Below are positions 32,891 to 45,138 of a stretch of 64,000 nt of DNA, one piece after another; within the stretch, counting starts at the first letter, position 1, and each line of letters starts with the position of its first letter. A program made the position numbers and the translations under genes. The notes below the pieces were generated by a model. It ran no database searches. It was not told where the DNA came from and saw nothing but the letters and a program-made list of their open reading frames with translations. The stretch spans positions 1 to 64,000 of the forward strand of contig QANZ01026610.1 of the NCBI GenBank assembly GCA_003254925.1, read 5' to 3'. The DNA comes from Chamaecrista fasciculata (taxonomy: Eukaryota > Streptophyta > Magnoliopsida > Fabales > Fabaceae).

Positions 32891-33959
32891 AATGAATTAA
32901 TTATGATTATGCAAATTAATCATTAATCATGTATTGTATTTGGTGGGTCATGAGGAGTGGGTGGGTTGGGCCAAAAAGAGCTAGTCAAGAAAATTAAAGG
33001 TATTAGGCAATTAGGTAGGGGGGAAGGATCAATATTGAATAACTGAATATGCAATATATATGAGAAGACCCTATATTATTATTATTGATTTATTTCATAT
33101 AATTGGGAACAAACAAACAAAACAAATTGTTACGTGCAGAGATGTAGGCTAAGTGTCATGTGTCTCATATAAGCACTTGGTCAACCTTCCATTCCTATGG
33201 GTCATCAATATGCCACTATCACACACAAAAATAAGTTGATTCAAATTAATTCATAATTTATAAGATTTTAACTTTTTTAAGAAATAAAAAAAATTATAAC
33301 TAGACAAAATCTTTTATTGTGATGATAAGAAAGTAAGCGCCATTTTTATAAAGAAGATGAGTATGATTATGAAAAAAAAATATATTTCAGACAGTACAAT
33401 CTCTATTTGAATTTATTCCATGTTTTTTTTTTGTTAAAATTAGATATGGTTAATTGGTTATCTACATAAAGTAGTACTGTAAAATCAATTTGACTAATTT
33501 AATAATGTTGTCATCTAAAATTTAGTTCAAAATTCATCCTTATCATATGATCTTTTTATGTATATCATAGTCTTACCAATATCTGGCCTAAATATATTTA
33601 GAAGGTAGAACAAAGATTTGTTTGTGTAGCTTCTTTTTTGGAAAATTGATGGAACAGTAGCTCTGATCTTAAACCTTATCTCCATTTTGTAAGATATAAT
33701 ATATATACACACATGCTCAACTGTCATTAATTAGTGTCAATATGGGCAAATTGTAAGTATATTCTTTTAATTTATGGCTTATCAATTATAATAATAAAAA
33801 GGCTAAAGTGCAAATTTGGTTCCATATTTTTTGCTCAATTTCCAATTTGATTTTGTATCTTTTTTTGTTGTAGTTTTGGTCTTATATCTTTGCAAAAGGT
33901 CCCAATTTTGGTCCCATATCATTTTTGGTCTTATATCTTTTAGTCAAGTTGCAGAATTA

Positions 33960-34018
33960 GTCTCATGTCTTTGTAAAAAGATCAACCATTAGTTGATCAT
34001 TTTGTAAAGACATGAGAC
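33960..34018. repeat. Near-perfect 27-bp hairpin upstream of the SAUR gene
   Basis: 33960-33986 and 33992-34018 are inverted copies with 24 of 27 positions matching and a 5-base loop. It lies about 410 bases upstream of the SAUR start codon, within the left copy of the flanking repeat. Confidence 0.75.
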
Positions 34019-34430
34019 CACTTATAAACTTGACTCAAATATATAAACCAATTCTATAATTAACCCAAAAATATGGACAGAGAGAGAATGATCCAAGTTG
34101 TCTAAGCTCAACCTCAAAGTTATCATGGAAAACAGGGGACTTGTTTTTTGTTTATATATATGTCACGCACCATAATTAAATTAATAAATTAATAAAAAAA
34201 ATAATACTAATGTTTGGTCGAAATTTGACCCCACACTTTAGCACCAAAAAACAACGACCTCACACCCACCTAGCTCCTTTCCTCTTTAAAACCTCCTTAC
34301 ACTTTTTAAAATTTTTTGGTGTGAGTAGTGTATGTTAAGCCTCATGAATATAATGCATCATCAAATGACCCTTCTCCCTCTTAATTAAATTCTTTGAATC
34401 AATTTCTCTCCCCAATTCCACAGATCGATC

Positions 34431-34826
34431 ATGAAGAAGATGAATCTGTTACTGAGAAAATGCAAGAGCTTGTCAAGGCAACTAGGAAGATCTTCCTCAT
34501 ATAGTAGCCTAAGGTCCAAATCTACCAAGGATAACATCATGACCACATATGAGGATGATGATCTTCATGAGAATTGTAAAATTATATATGTTGGAAGCAC
34601 AAGGAAAAGGTATGTCATAAACTCCAAGTATTTGAGTCATCCTCTTCTCAATGCTCTCATACAAAAGTCCAAGCAAGAACAACAAGAAGAACAAGAAGAT
34701 GATGATGTTTTAGTGGTTAATTGTGAGGTGGTTCTGTTTGATCACCTCTTGTGGATGCTGGAAAATGCAGATCCTAAGTTTAGTTCTGAGTCTTTGGAAG
34801 AATTGGTACAACTCTATGTTTTCTAA
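34431..34826 (+). CDS. SAUR-family auxin-responsive protein (SAUR76/77/78-like)
   Basis: An intronless ORF of 131 codons starts with ATG at 34431. The N-terminus is basic and Ser-rich (MKKMNLLLRKCKSLSRQLGR). The core matches the SAUR domain: IIYVGSTRKRYVINSKYLSH followed by PLLNALIQKS, then an acidic Gln/Glu/Asp-rich patch, then VVNCEVVLFDHLLWMLEN. SAURs are small, short-lived proteins induced early by auxin; many inhibit PP2C.D phosphatases and so raise plasma-membrane H+-ATPase activity and cell expansion. The wording is closest to the SAUR76-78 subgroup, from memory. Intronless structure is usual. The flanks are repeat-rich (inverted repeat at 33800 and 36786), which is uncommon for a gene so short, but the ORF is intact. 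Confidence 0.9.
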   Translation: MKKMNLLLRKCKSLSRQLGRSSSYSSLRSKSTKDNIMTTYEDDDLHENCKIIYVGSTRKRYVINSKYLSHPLLNALIQKSKQEQQEEQEDDDVLVVNCEVVLFDHLLWMLENADPKFSSESLEELVQLYVF

Positions 34827-34850
34827 TTATACATACACATACATATACAT

Positions 34851-34875
34851 AATATATATATATATATATATATAT
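34851..34875. repeat. (AT)n microsatellite just 3' of the SAUR gene
   Basis: A run of about twelve AT repeats starting 25 bases after the SAUR stop codon, likely inside the 3' UTR. Confidence 0.9.
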
Positions 34876-35740
34876 TAGCACTTTTATTTTCACATTTTTC
34901 GGAGATTCAAATTGCATGCTTCACTCTTCTTCCACCCCCTCTTTTATCCTTATTTTATAGGTTAAAATGTACTTAAGTCTCTTGGATTTTATGTTAAGAA
35001 CATAAAACACTCTTAGATTTTAAAAGTTGAAGCATTCAACTTCAATTACTTAGAATTCTTGAGTTTTAAAAGCTGATAAACATATTTTTTCAATTTTCAA
35101 ATAATTGATAACTACAATTTCTAAGCTTTTAACTTCAATCATTCAACACCATTAGATGAATTCACTTTTTTAAAAAATAATGGATTTTGTATGTCAAATT
35201 ATTTGAAAATTGAGAGATCTGTCTATTAACATTTAAAACTCAAGATCTTAAATGAGTAAAATTAAGAGTTCAGAGAATTTGTTCAAAAATTTTCAAACCC
35301 GACCTAAAGTTTAAGAGGCTTAAGGATATCTTAACCTATTATATATATATATACACACACCATCATGTGATCTAATGACTTTACCTTATTACTCATCATG
35401 TTTCTTAATTACTTGATCTAACTCATTTGTTGGGCTTTATGCATTACTAGCGAGTATACTTCTTTCCTTCCTTTTTTTTTTTTAACTGACGTCAACGTGT
35501 TCTATCATTGCACATGTCAACCGTAAGGTTATTGATCTTCCATGATTCTTTATTATCTAATATAAATAAATAAATGCTTTTACCCAATTACTTTTGTTGT
35601 ATCGTCATATATGTATACAGCAAATCAAATTGTAGCACACATACAAGTATGACTTTGCATTTCATTTTCAGTTCGGAAAAGGCTTTGTAAGAACCATGCA
35701 TGTGCGTGATGGGTGTTACCTTTTAATATATATATATATG
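34876..35740. other. AT-rich spacer downstream of the SAUR gene
   Basis: No gene is visible. The stretch contains imperfect inverted phrases around 34970-35330 (gaatgtacttaag-type words and their reverse complements), suggesting yet another degraded palindromic repeat, and an AT run near 35731. Confidence 0.4.
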
Positions 35741-36569
35741 CCAAAATCTTATTTTGGTCCTTAATATTTTTTTGTTTTGTTTTGATCCTTAATGTTTTCC
35801 AATAGTTTCATTTTGGTCCTTAATAAGTTTTATAATTCGTCTTTAACTATTAAATGTGATCATATCTATCTCATTTCAAATCCAAATGCGATGAAATTAG
35901 AGTTACATATTAAATTTGATGAGTTTTTTCTTTGACTAATTGGAGTCATTAACAAACGAGGTCAAATGGAACATGAAATTGGGCTTGAAAATGGATTGCG
36001 TGTTTCATGAATATTTGGTCATATCCCTCTCGTTTCAAGTTCAAATGCAACAAAATCTAATTACAAGTTACTCTTGACGAGTTCTTTCTCTATCCATTTG
36101 GAGTCATTGGCAAATGAGGTCAAATAATATTCTAAAAGTGAGTTTGGTCAAAACATCAATATCAACTTTTAGAGTTATTTGATCTTGTTTGTCAACGTTC
36201 TCAACTAGACAAAGAAAGAACTCGTAAGAGTAACTTACAGCTCTAATTTCTTCATATTCATACTTGAAACGAGAGAGATATGACCAACTTTATAAAATAA
36301 GCAGCTCACTTCCAAGCTCGATATATTATAGGCCCGATTTAATATTGTTTACAGACAGCTCCAACTAGGTGAAGAAAAAACTCATCAAATATAACTTGTA
36401 ACTCTGATTTCGTCGCATTCATACTTGAAACGAGATGGATATGATCATATTCAATAGTTAAAGACTAAAACAAAACTTCTAAGAAACGTTAAGGACCAAA
36501 ACAAAAAAAAAAGGGACCAAAGCAAAATTGAAGATAAACATTAGGGATCAAAATAGGGTTTTTTTTTTG
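35741..36569. mobile_element. Palindromic element of about 830 bp
   Basis: The left end (ccaaaatcttattttggtcc) is mirrored at the right end (ggatcaaaatagggttttt), and the arms continue inward with inverted 'ggtccttaa'/'ttaaggacc' and 'catttcaaatccaaatgcgatg'/'cgtcgcattcatacttgaaacg' phrases. It has no ORF. The interior module recurs at 3.6-4.2 kb, 23.1-23.6 kb and 46.9-47.05 kb. It is a non-autonomous fold-back element with several copies in this window. Confidence 0.7.
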
Positions 36570-36786
36570 GACTGATATCAAAATAGGGTTTTTAATTTAG
36601 GAAAGTTGTCACTCGCTCTAGATCATACCTACACTTTTAATTTATCATAAAATGTAGTGAATTTTTAAATCCAAAATCTAAAAATCAACATCAACAAGAA
36701 GTAGGACCAAAAGTGCAACAAAAAAAGATACAAGACCAAATTGAGAACTGAGCAAAAGATATGAAATCAAATTTACACTTTGACCT

Positions 36787-38764
36787 AATTTATAAAGTCT
36801 TGAATTTGTCTATGCAATTGTTTTGTTGATCGGGCTATCTATAAGTACTTTTATAAATGTTTATAGAGTTCGAACCATGCCTTGTACCTTGATGATTTTA
36901 CGGGACTCAAATATTTAAACTTTTTTTTTTAAAAAAAAGAATATATCATCATTGTTAATTCTTGGAAATTATGAATTTGTTTTAATTACTAATTTTTAAG
37001 ATAAATATTAATTAAGTTAAGCGAAAGGATATACCAAAATTTTACGTCATATTTAAGACAAATGAAATCTTAACTTAATTATTTTAATTTAGCAATTAGA
37101 AAGTGTGTCCCCAAAAAAATATCTTCAACAACAAAATAAATAATTAATTTATGAAAATAAGCATGTTCTATAAAGTAGTATTTTGAAAGAAAACAAATTT
37201 GAATCTCAATATATTACAACAAAGCCTGCTCAATGTTTTAGGAAAACTTTAAATTAAAATATACAGTAGTTCAAAACAGATAATATAAATTTAACTTTAA
37301 AAAACATGGACAAAGTTTGAGCGCAAATTCATGATGAAAATGAATCTTCAGTCAAGCATTAGAAAATAGTCAAAATACAAACTCCAGCAGGACAAGATCA
37401 TGGAGCTTAGTCCCCAATTCTTGTAACTCCTTCATAACTCTCAACAACGTCGTAGCAAATATTTCCATGTCACTGCACTAATTAATTCTGAAAAACAATT
37501 TGCAAAAATTTCTTAATAAGTTATCATTGGCAGACTAAAATCTCACACGTTCTTTCATTGTATCAGATAATATAATCAGGACATGTTGTTCCATCTTCAC
37601 AACCATATCAGTACCCCCTTCTTGTATGCCATATACAACCTCAACATGATTTGCAAGTTCAAAATATTTAAAAAATTCCCTTTCATTTAAAGCAAAAGTT
37701 TCCTGATAATGATCAACAATGACTACTAATAATCTTGGCCCTATTAATTATGTTTCTTAATGTCCCAAAAATATAGAAGTTGATAAACAAAAATAGATAT
37801 GACCCTACGGGAGACACTCTAATTCTCAAATTAGACTAGAGATATGAGAGAGAAAAGAGTTTAGTAAAGAAGGAATAGCTAACTTTTGTGGACATGAATA
37901 AATGAGTATATCACTAGTCCCTTATAAAAAAAGGGGTGAAGCCCAAAGAGGCAGGATCGGGCCAGCGGCCCAGAATGGGTATATCAGAAGAATTAGTCAA
38001 ATTTACATCACACACATTTATAAAACTTTTGTGGTTATTTAAAGGATCGATTCATTAAATCGATACAAATTTATAGATCAAATAATAAATTTTTTTGACT
38101 TTCTATGTTATTTACATTTTGGTTCCTTCAATTCATTAACATAAAACAACTTCAACCTCCATTACCATATTCTCTATTAGCACGGATTCTAATACAATTT
38201 TATTATCATTTCATTTCATCAAAAATACAACCAAACACTAAAATTTTATTTCATTATCTCCATCCCATTTCATTTCATTATTAATTAGTAATTACTATTT
38301 TACTTTTATACAATTTTAAAATACTCATGCAATTATTTTAACCAACCAAAATCATTACATACCCTTTTAAATATTTTCGCATTTCATTTTTTATATTATC
38401 TCTCAAATTACCCAAATAGAATTTGTCATTTTATTCCATTATCTTATTCTCTCATTATCTTCTCAACACCAATACTTAAATGAAATTATGCTAATGGTAT
38501 AAAAAAAAAAAAGTGCTTGTCTTTGTCATGAAAGGCAAAAAAAAAAAAAAAAGAGAGAGAGAAAATTTGCGTAGAATGAGATGATGCTATTGCCTATTGA
38601 AATTGTTGTTGTTTTCATTTCGACACATTCTTCCCTCCTACTCTCCCTCTCTCTCTCTCTCTCTCTACTTTGATTTCTACTTCACTCCCTTCACTCTTGT
38701 ATATCGTCGTCCTTAAGCTTTACCCAATTCCAGGGTTTCGCTTTCTCATTCTCTCTCTCTAACA
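36787..38764. other. AT-rich spacer upstream of SR45
   Basis: The stretch contains the short minus-strand open frame at 37535-37747 (listed separately), a CT microsatellite (about 38641-38670) and a CT-rich leader just before the SR45 start at 38765. Otherwise no gene is seen. Confidence 0.45.
37535..37747 (-). pseudogene. Unclassified protein-like open frame (possible exon relic)
   Basis: About 70 codons are open on the minus strand, ending with TAG at 37535-37537. The wording looks protein-like (HYQETFALNEREFFKYFEL, then MVVKMEQHVLIILSDTM). It has no start codon at its 5' side, where stops precede an AG that could be an acceptor. I do not recognise the family. It could be a terminal exon relic of a lost gene, or chance. 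Confidence 0.3.
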
Positions 38765-41700
38765 ATGGCGAACCCTGGCCAACGTCGTCGCTCTTCCCCC
38801 TCCAGTTCAGTTTCACACTCTAGCCCCTCTGCTTCCCATTCTCGCTCTCGTTCCAGATCATTCTCTTCATCATCCTCTCCCTCCCGCAGTGTCAGTTCTC
38901 GAAGCCGAAGCCCCCCTCCTCAAACGAGAAAAAGGTCTTTATCTCTCTTTGCATTTTGACTATTATCTCGATGCATATTGCATAATGTCTGTGTTTAAAC
39001 TGTCGGAGAAGTAGTACGACCATTCGTAAAACTTTGGTTTTTCCACCCACAGTCTTTCCTTAGGTTGACCTGCCTGACTTGCATTAAACTCCAATTTTCT
39101 GTGCAATGACAAGGATTTAATATGTTGAGGTGAGGGATATCCTTATAGAAATCCCTACATTCTAATATGATTCTGATATTGAGAGAATTGAGATTAAGCG
39201 TTCTTTTGTGTTCATTAGATCTCTTCCCATTTGACATTGTATTATTATACGTATAATGTATTTTCGTCCCTGTTTTTCTTTCGATTTCCATTTTTTCTTT
39301 TCTCTTTAAATTGCATATTGGAATCCAAGAATGCTGACAAAATTACGATTATTTTTTCAAATGGGATTGACTTAGCTCCTCAATGGTTTGTTAGATATTA
39401 TCACTGCTGTTTGTGGTTGATCTGCAACTTGTCTTGATAAAAACAAAAGAATTGGCCATCTGAAAATATCAGTGTTTTGCTTATGTTATACCCTGGTTTA
39501 TTGTTTCTGTAAGATTATGGATGTGCCCTTATGACATAAATGCTGATTTAGGGGAGAGCATATTTTAATTTTGATTGTATAAATTATAAAGTATTCGAAG
39601 TTCAGTTCACTAGATACTCGATGTTGGAAACACAGCCATGATGTGTTGAAGTAATTTTGTTTGTTTCTACTATTTTTCTTCACTTCTGGCTAAAGCATGC
39701 CATTACAATTCTCTCTTATGGTTCAGATTGGTATTTTGATATTTTTGTCTCGTGTTCTGTAGTCCTGCTGAAGCAGCTAGGCGAGGCCGGTCTCCACCAT
39801 CTCAGTCTAAAAGGACTCCTCCACCTCTAAGGTAAAGTGAATTTCTAACTTACTAGTTTAATTCTACTCATTTGTGGTATGATTTTTATATTTCATTCTC
39901 TTTAGTTCTTCTGAAGTAGGTTTGAAAGTTGAAATGTTCCACCAATGCTCTTAAATACGTCATACAAGTCAGCGAGATGCAAACTTGTTTTGGGACACTT
40001 AAGTTGGCACAGGTTCCTATGCTCTGTCAAGTCTCATCTTTTTTGTTGTCATATAAACCTTGACGTTTTAAGCATCTTTGTTCTAACTCTTACTGATGTA
40101 GTGATGTAGGATAAAAGCCCTAGTATAGAAATGAATTGGAAGAAAAGATTTCGTATTAGAACTGATCTAGTTTACTGTTAGAGAGTCAAAAACCCCTTTG
40201 AATTTTATAGAAACCCTAATTAATAAAAATAAATAGCTTTTAAATACTAGTCCTACTTGTCATAATTAACTTGAGCAAAAAGAAACTAAAAGTCCTGACT
40301 AATTTATTAAATAGTACTGCTACAGTACATGTATCTTTTTAGCTTGAGTCTGAACAATTTGTCTGCTAAAGTAACACGAACTGATACCCATTTATTTAAT
40401 TGCTCTTGTATGACTTACGAACCAATGTAATCTATTGAAGATTTTATTTTGGGTAATGTTAACTATGAAAAAACGATTGACATGATGGGTTAGACATGGA
40501 AAATGTTTTTCTTTTACTGTAGATTGCTTCTACTAGACTTGAGTTTCCATTAAATGGATGGGTTCTCCCATCCTTTAAAATCTTTCAATATTTATTTCAT
40601 ATTTGGTTAAGAATTATATATTCCATTTAGATTTTACATGCATTTGGATGACCTCTGATACTTCTGGTATCTGATCTCAGGAAGCTGTCTCCTGTTCGTG
40701 AGTCACTTGTTCTTCACATAGACAAACTCAGCAGGAATATCAATGAAGGACATCTAAAAGAAATATTCAGTATGCTCAAAACTTGTTTTCTCTTACATTG
40801 TGATATCTTTAATAGTGGTTCTGTGTTGGCCCGTTATGGTTTCCAAATAATTGCATCAGTCCTTTTGATACTAATCTTTCAACATCCTCGAGAGCAATGC
40901 TTGTATTCTTTACATATAAGACATATTTGCTATATTTTATTGCACATTTAGATTTTATTGATTGAACGAAACTTCTATTTTGATAACCTTAAGGAGTCTA
41001 TTGTATCATTTAATAGTTTTTTTAACCTACTTTTCTAATCTTTAAGCTAAAACTTTTCAGGCAACTTTGGTGAGGTTGTGAATGTGGAGCTGGCAATGGA
41101 TAGAACTGTATGCTTGCCTTAAGAGCATCCTAGTTTGATTTTGAGAGTACTTTAGCTTCGTTTGGCATGTTAAACTTCTTAGTGATTTGTAGGTCAATCT
41201 TCCAAAAGGATATGGATATGTGGAATTCAAGACAAGAGGGGATGCTGAAAAAGCCCTGTTATATATGGATGGTGTATGTTTATACAGACTGAATAACATT
41301 ACTTTTTGTAACTAAGCATGATGCATTGGAAATTGATGCTATAAATTTCTTTATGCAGGGCCAAATAGATGGAAATATCATTAAGGCAAGATTTACTCTA
41401 CCAGCAAGACCAAAAGTTTTACCCCAAAATGTGAATGTTGTTGCTCTGAAGAGAGATGCCCCCAAAACAGATAATGCTAGTGCAGAGGTTGGAAAGGATG
41501 GGCCAAAGCAGCAAAGAGAATGTACATATCTGATATTTTAGTACTGCATTCATATTTATAACACTGGCATTTCATTGATAACTTCATTTTAATTTGGTGA
41601 TACCAGCTTCTCCTCGGAGAAAACCTCTTTCCCCACCAAGAAGGAGGTCCCCTGCACCTCGAAGGGCTAGATCTCCAAGAAGGTCAGGTTCTCCTCGTCA

Positions 41701-44606
41701 TCGTGCAGATTCTCCTCCTCGGCGTCGATTGGACTCTCCATATCGCCGTGGAGATGCTCCTCCTAGAAGGAGGCTTATATCTCCTGCAAAAGGCCGTTCT
41801 CCATCTCCACCAAGGCGCCTTAGATCCCCTGCAAGGTTGGCTTGCCATTGTATATATACATAACGATTTTGTAATTACTTTGTCATCTATATACCCATGT
41901 AATTCTCATCTTGGTAGGATCTCGCCTAGAAGGCCGCAAGGTAGTCCAGGACGAAGACGTTCTCCACTTCCTCTAAGGCACCGGTAACCATAGATATTGA
42001 TAATCGTACATGCTTGATTACAGTTTCAGTTATGTTAAGATTGAGATAGAGTGCCTTTATGTTGTGATGAAATTCTTGTAAATGGGCCTATTTGAGTTAT
42101 GTTTTATGTGGCCTATGCATTTTGGTAAATGTTCACATTCACATGATTTGTTGTAAAATTTCAACATGGGATAGAGTGCCAGATTGCCGACATTTTTCAA
42201 TTGACAATTCTGGTAGATGGCTAATGCAATTACTTGATGTTATAGCTTGTTTTTTAAGTGTAAATGGCCCCATGCATGGTTGGTGTGAGAAACAATATGA
42301 ATAGAGCTTGTTGAAGGTCCTGTAACTTGTAGTTCTAAGTTACCAGAAGCTAATCTATTCAAGAATGAGTTAAATCTTGCACTCTTTTACCTGAGTGGCA
42401 AGGGATAAAGTTCTTAGTTCTTTCCCTTGGTCCAAAAGACAGGTAGCTGGTATCTTCTTAAGTGCTGTATAAAATTTTATTCTCTTGTTCTAGTAGATTG
42501 TAGATGCAACCATTAGCTGAGATTGCAAGCTGTTATTTTTCATTTCCATTTGTAGCATATATGTTGTTATTTGCCTTACAGAAAATAAATATTTTCCTCC
42601 AGTTCACCACCTAGACGAGCTCGTAGTCCTTCTAGAAGGTCTCCAATTGGTCGTAGACGCAGTCGTTCTCCAATACGCAGGTCTGCACGATCCCGTTCAA
42701 GATCCTTTTCCCCACGAAGGTATTGCTGCATATCCATGTCCCAATTTGTCAGCACAACAAATGATCATTTTTATTACTTATATTTTTCACCTAATGCTTG
42801 TGATATTCATTTGCTTTTTTATGCATTAGATTATTCAGATTGTAGCTAGTAAGATGTGGGTTGTCAATGAGCATGTGTATATTTGCCAAAAAGATGAGAT
42901 GCCGTAAATTTTTTGGAGCCGTCATTTCCTTCTCAAATGCTCATTTGAGCAGACCTGATACTATTAGTCAACTTTCTTTATGTTTCAAACCAGTATCCAA
43001 ACAAGCACACTTGTATGTGTGAGAAAAAAATGTTTTCTGATGCATGACTATTGAAGAGAAAGAAAGGTCTTTTGCATATGGGGTGATAAAGAAATGCTCA
43101 ATTTAAAAAGGCCTTCTCCTTGTTCTTTGATGTACTGCATCACCATCAGCATGCATATGCATCTGAAGATACATGAGGAACTTCAAATTGGTCAATTGCC
43201 ATTAAGGAAGTTAATGTCTGCATTCAAATACTTCATCAGCATGTTAAACTTACATGATATGTCTCTTGACAGAGGTCGACCACCCATGAGACGTGGAAGG
43301 TCATCATCCTACTCTGATTCACCAAGTCCTCGCAAGGTTTGTACATTGATTTAGGTTTAGAGGCTGTTATTTTTGCTTCGCATATTCTCTATCTTGTTTC
43401 TTTACAATTTTGACAGGTTACCCAGCGACCAAGGAGCCGCAGTCCTACAAGGTGATGTCTCTAGCATTCCATTTATGAACATTTTTATTTTTGTTGGCAG
43501 ATTCTTTTATAATGTATAATAAAGAAAGTTGAGTCTTCTTTTTTTGTTATATCATCTTTTTGCTGATCCCTTTTTATTCTTTGTTTAAGTTTCTGTTTTC
43601 TCAAATTTTATCATCAGGGTAGAAAAAATAAAAATAAAAAATTGTTAAATATGTTTTCAGTATTCTCTATGTAAATGTTGCAATATAGAGGTTGTTTCCT
43701 TCATTCAATAAAGCGAAATGCTTGTAAAATAAGTATATCACTTACTGTCAGGGAATGTTGGTCAATAATCGGTTTTTCCATATGCAATTCCAACATTAAT
43801 ATTCTTGGCAGGTAGACGTTTTGGGGTGTTAGTTTTTTATGTGTGAAACAGCAGCAGAAAACAAGACCTGATAATATTAGTCAGAATACAAGTTTAAGTA
43901 CATAAAACAAGAGGGAAAACAAGGAAAAGGTAGGTGTTTGAGGGCTGAATAACTTCTACTAGAAACTGTCAGAATACGAGTTTAAGTACATAAAACAGAT
44001 CCCTAAAAAATAAGGATAACTGAACAAATAACAGAACTACCTGATAAAACTGTCTTAGTAACTACCTAATGCAGAAATTTAGGAACCCACCAGATACAAA
44101 ATAATAAAACAGAAAATACACAATAACACAGCAGTATCTAAGGCATATTCTAACATGGGGAAGCAAAATGTTTTTACTATTCATGGTATTGGTATCATTG
44201 AAGCATTAGATGTTAGTTTCCTCAAGTGCATGAAGGTTGAACTCCTTTGACTTAAAAACAGTTAATGAATTTGTGTTTTTCTAGCCAATAATAAAGTACC
44301 TATCACCATGAAGAGGAAGGAAAGGGAAGTGATTATACTTCCATTCTCCTCAATGTAACTTGGTCAGCAATGCGGCATTGCCTAACTTATAAAATCTAGT
44401 TAAGCTTAGATTTGCTTTGGTTTCATCAGTGTTGTTCGACTATGCTGTTTTTAAGATTCTATGCTTTCCTCTATTAACTGTACTTACTACTATTTTAATT
44501 CTCTGGTATGCTAAGTTTGATTCGTGATTGTAGTAGGCCCTTGAGAGGAAGAGGCAGTAGTAACAGCAGCCGCAGCAATTCACCACCCCCATCTCGCAAA
44601 CCATAA
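38765..44606 (+). CDS. SR45: SR45 / RNPS1-like serine-arginine-rich splicing factor, twelve exons
   Basis: Exons: 38765-38934, 39763-39831, 40681-40769, 41061-41107, 41193-41273, 41359-41521, 41607-41835, 41918-41983, 42603-42719, 43273-43336, 43417-43451, 44534-44606. All are GT-AG and in phase, giving 400 residues. Layout: N-terminal RS domain (residues 1-85), one RRM (about 88-167; RNP2 LVLHID, RNP1 KGYGYVEF), then a long C-terminal domain of RRxSP and SPxR repeats. Two RS domains around one RRM is the SR45/RNPS1 arrangement. The protein works in the nucleus with U1-70K and U2AF35 in splice-site choice and is an exon-junction-complex component; in plants it affects flowering, sugar and ABA responses. 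The last acceptor is a TAGTAG tandem (44531-44536), so isoforms of 400 and 399 residues are possible. The C-terminus is SRSNSPPPSRKP. Confidence 0.95.
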
Positions 44607-45138
44607 ATAATCAATCCTTTGTACATCTCGTGTCTCCTTTTCTTCCTAACCTAGCTATGAGAATACTTACGCTGTAATATGCTCGAGGGATACATGGTGC
44701 TATTTTTTTTTTTCCTAACACCCATTTCTTTGCCATATTACATTATTATGACCGTGTGGAATCCATTTTACTTTGCCTATGGCTTTCCAGATCCATCAAA
44801 ATTGAGAATTGGTTGAAACTCTTCAAAATTTTGTGGAATTTAATGTAATTCTGATTCCAACCTAGCTTCTTAGAAAATGGAGTATAGGCATTATAAGTCT
44901 TTCTCTTGAGATGTGAAAAAAAATTAACAAGATCTCGTGCATAATAACAAGTTTCTTTTTTTTTTTTTGATAAATGCATAATAATAACAAGTTTCGGTGA
45001 CAACTATCAGCTAAACTGATAAGTATGATATTCATGCATGTACAGTAGCAATGTGCATACGTAGATTAAAAGTTCAAACTTTGAAGATTCGGACATAACA
45101 AAATACTCATAAAATGTTCAGTTGAAATTTTCAACATT
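44607..45138. other. SR45 3' region and spacer
   Basis: It includes the presumed 3' UTR of SR45 (a T-rich tract near 44702-44713) and an AT-rich gap before the fold-back element at 45139. No gene is visible. Confidence 0.45.

Larger units (their letters stand above)
29558..33798. other. Long AT-rich intergenic region
   Basis: No supportable gene. The first few hundred bases are the 3' UTR and downstream region of the YchF gene. The rest is AT-rich with (AT)n runs (for example 32222-32254) and the palindromic repeat at 32440-32890. The 89-codon ORF at 30153-30422 lacks recognisable features. Confidence 0.5.
33800..36786. repeat. Inverted repeat pair flanking the SAUR gene
   Basis: The sequence at 33800-33885 (aggctaaagtgcaaatttgg, then ttgctcaatttccaatttg) is repeated in inverted orientation at 36701-36786 at roughly 80% identity by eye. 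The 3-kb interval contains the intact SAUR gene and a nested palindromic element (35741-36569). It may be one large element with TIRs or two independent insertions of a dispersed repeat in opposite orientation. Confidence 0.5.

Noticed and set aside
33960..34018. Hairpin upstream of SAUR as a microRNA precursor
   Set aside because: The stem is only 27 bp, the loop is 5 bases, it lies within a dispersed repeat, and no known miRNA sequence is seen.
36840..36900. GTTCGAAC word as a tRNA T-loop
   Set aside because: No matching acceptor, D or anticodon arms could be built around it.
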